64,000 nt of DNA, taken from the NCBI GenBank assembly GCA_963843275.1, contig CAWJJM010000010.1, positions 496,001-560,000 on the forward strand, written 5' to 3'. Positions 63,431 through 64,000 of this stretch are shown here, piece by piece. Source of the stretch: CAWJJM01 sp963843275. GTDB taxonomy: Bacteria; Acidobacteriota; Thermoanaerobaculia; Multivoradales; JBCCEF01. The notes under the pieces are model-generated. The model saw nothing but the letters and a program-made list of their open reading frames with translations. It made no database searches and was not told the origin of the DNA. The position numbers and the translations under genes were made by a program. How positions within the stretch are numbered: the stretch's first letter is position 1; each line of letters starts with the position of its first letter.

Positions 63431-63799
63431 TCACAGCAGGTGTCCCAGGGGTCCGAGGTCGAGATCGAGATCCTCGGGCGCCAGGCCGAAGCGCGCCGCC
63501 ATCTCGTGGACCGTCTCTTCGAGTCGCATCAGGGCGAGGCCCACCGCCTCGACCTCGTCCGCTGCCAGCGTCCCCTCGTCCATCCGCCGCACCGCCTGCC
63601 GTTCGAGGACGCTGCGCAGGAACTCGACCAGCGTCAGCACCAGCTGCGCCACCGAGCGCTGGACGTCCTCGGGGTCGGCGTTCCAGCGCGGCGTCGGCGA
63701 CTCGGACAGCCGCCGCTCGAGACGCTCGCGGAGGGCGTCGAGCTCCTCGACCTCGATGTCGAGGTGCGGGCGGGCGGGCGGCGTGCGGGCCTCGCTCAC
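63431..63799 (-). CDS. gvpK: Gas vesicle protein GvpK
   Basis: A 122-residue GvpK. The family signature is clear: WNADPEDVQRSVAQLVLTLV, EFLRSVLERQAVRRMDEGTL, then ALMRLEETVHEMAARFGL and the diagnostic end PEDLDLDLGPLGHLL. GvpK is a small accessory protein needed for gas-vesicle assembly in many organisms. The start GTG at 63799 overlaps the upstream gvpL/F-like gene as GTGA. The first 30 residues (Pro/Arg-rich) are variable. Finding it at the window edge means the rest of a gas-vesicle cluster should lie beyond 64000. Confidence 0.92.
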   Translation of the reverse strand: MSEARTPPARPHLDIEVEELDALRERLERRLSESPTPRWNADPEDVQRSVAQLVLTLVEFLRSVLERQAVRRMDEGTLAADEVEAVGLALMRLEETVHEMAARFGLAPEDLDLDLGPLGHLL

Positions 63800-64000
63800 G
63801 GTCCCTCCGCCGCGAAGGCCCAGGGGGGGAAGGGCCCGCTCCACACCGCCCGCAGGCCGGCGGGCACGCCGGCGGCGGCGGCCAGCCGGCGGGCGTAGTC
63901 CTGCTCCCCGCCGCGCCCGATCAGGTGGAAGGCGGTGGCGAGCACCGGCCCGGCGGCAGGGACCTCGACCCGCTCCGCCCGCACCAGCGGCGCGACCGCC
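63796..64000 (-). CDS. GvpL/GvpF-family gas vesicle protein, C-terminal end only
   Basis: The last 67 codons of a gene that continues past the window edge. The visible protein has AAGPVLATAFHLIGRGGEQD and closes GLRAVWSGPFPPWAFAAEGP, which matches the GvpL/GvpF ending of the form (L/W)SGPWPPYSF. GvpF/L proteins are accessory or minor shell components of gas vesicles. The overlap with gvpK (GTGA) supports the call. Which of F or L it is cannot be decided from this piece. Confidence 0.75.
   Translation of the reverse strand, partial: AVAPLVRAERVEVPAAGPVLATAFHLIGRGGEQDYARRLAAAAGVPAGLRAVWSGPFPPWAFAAEGP

Overview
The window is very GC-rich, densely packed bacterial chromosome with about 60 protein genes and no rRNA, tRNA, CRISPR array, transposase or integrase that I can see. 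The best taxonomic hint is the C-terminal module of the secreted hydrolase at 22508-23596 (LCLEDGRFRVEV, FWFFSPDNWELLVKVLDGC), which I know as a common tail of secreted proteins in Acidobacteriota, especially Thermoanaerobaculia. Base composition, the mreB-mreC-mreD-mrdA-rodA-rng order, the SurA-like/DsbA fusion lipoprotein and the pntAA-pntAB-pntB layout are compatible with that. Treat the assignment as a likely inference, not a proof.

Layout. 1-3301: end of an M16 peptidase gene, a tiny membrane protein and a kinase/glycosidase-like fusion. 3462-12094 (minus): cell-shape and elongation locus (mreB, mreC, mreD, mrdA, rodA) with RNase G downstream and a FecR-type envelope protein upstream. 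12210-21427 (plus): PpiD-like chaperone, a trans-sulfuration-type PLP enzyme, ruvA, an MFS carrier, ruvB, a lipid kinase and an ADP-forming acyl-CoA synthetase. 21449-27729: zinc-ribbon membrane protein, secreted hydrolase, rmuC, a heavily frame-broken aconitase and a small secreted protein. 27745-32724 (minus): a compact set made of a type III polyketide synthase, an ICMT-type methyltransferase, an acyl carrier protein, a fatty acyl-AMP ligase and a flavoprotein, read here as a phenolic-lipid (alkylresorcinol/alkylpyrone-like) pathway with its own starter-loading system. 32910-35331: 2-oxoacid:ferredoxin oxidoreductase with a beta-gamma fusion. 35356-43451: AraC regulator, lipoprotein hydrolase, tiny zinc-ribbon protein, methyltransferase, iodotyrosine-deiodinase-like nitroreductase coupled to an aromatic amino acid decarboxylase, SurA/DsbA fusion, holB and tmk. 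43682-48794: a second methyltransferase, a repeat-filled intergenic region, and an unusual trio of FAD oxidoreductase, radical SAM enzyme and asparagine-synthase-like protein. 48909-55453: TerC, proton-translocating transhydrogenase, gamma-glutamyltranspeptidase and Cu/Zn superoxide dismutase. 55618-62834 (minus): DUF3108 protein and a complete rrf2-sufBCDSU-sufT operon with a clear promoter and operator. 62945-64000 (minus): response regulator, then gvpK and the end of a gvpL/F gene, so a gas-vesicle locus starts at the right edge.

Two genome-wide habits are visible. Neighbouring genes are often joined by 4-base ATGA, GTGA or TTGA overlaps (at least ten cases), which helped set several GTG and TTG starts. 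Many first genes of transcription units carry a TANNNT hexamer (often G(G/C)TAGACT or GCTANNNT) 5-55 bases before the start codon, suggesting short leaders. Five genes (aconitase, the ICMT methyltransferase, the korB-like gene, the decarboxylase and the asparagine-synthase-like gene) need single-base frame corrections. The aconitase needs about thirteen, with the protein sequence between them intact, so sequence error is at least as likely as gene decay.
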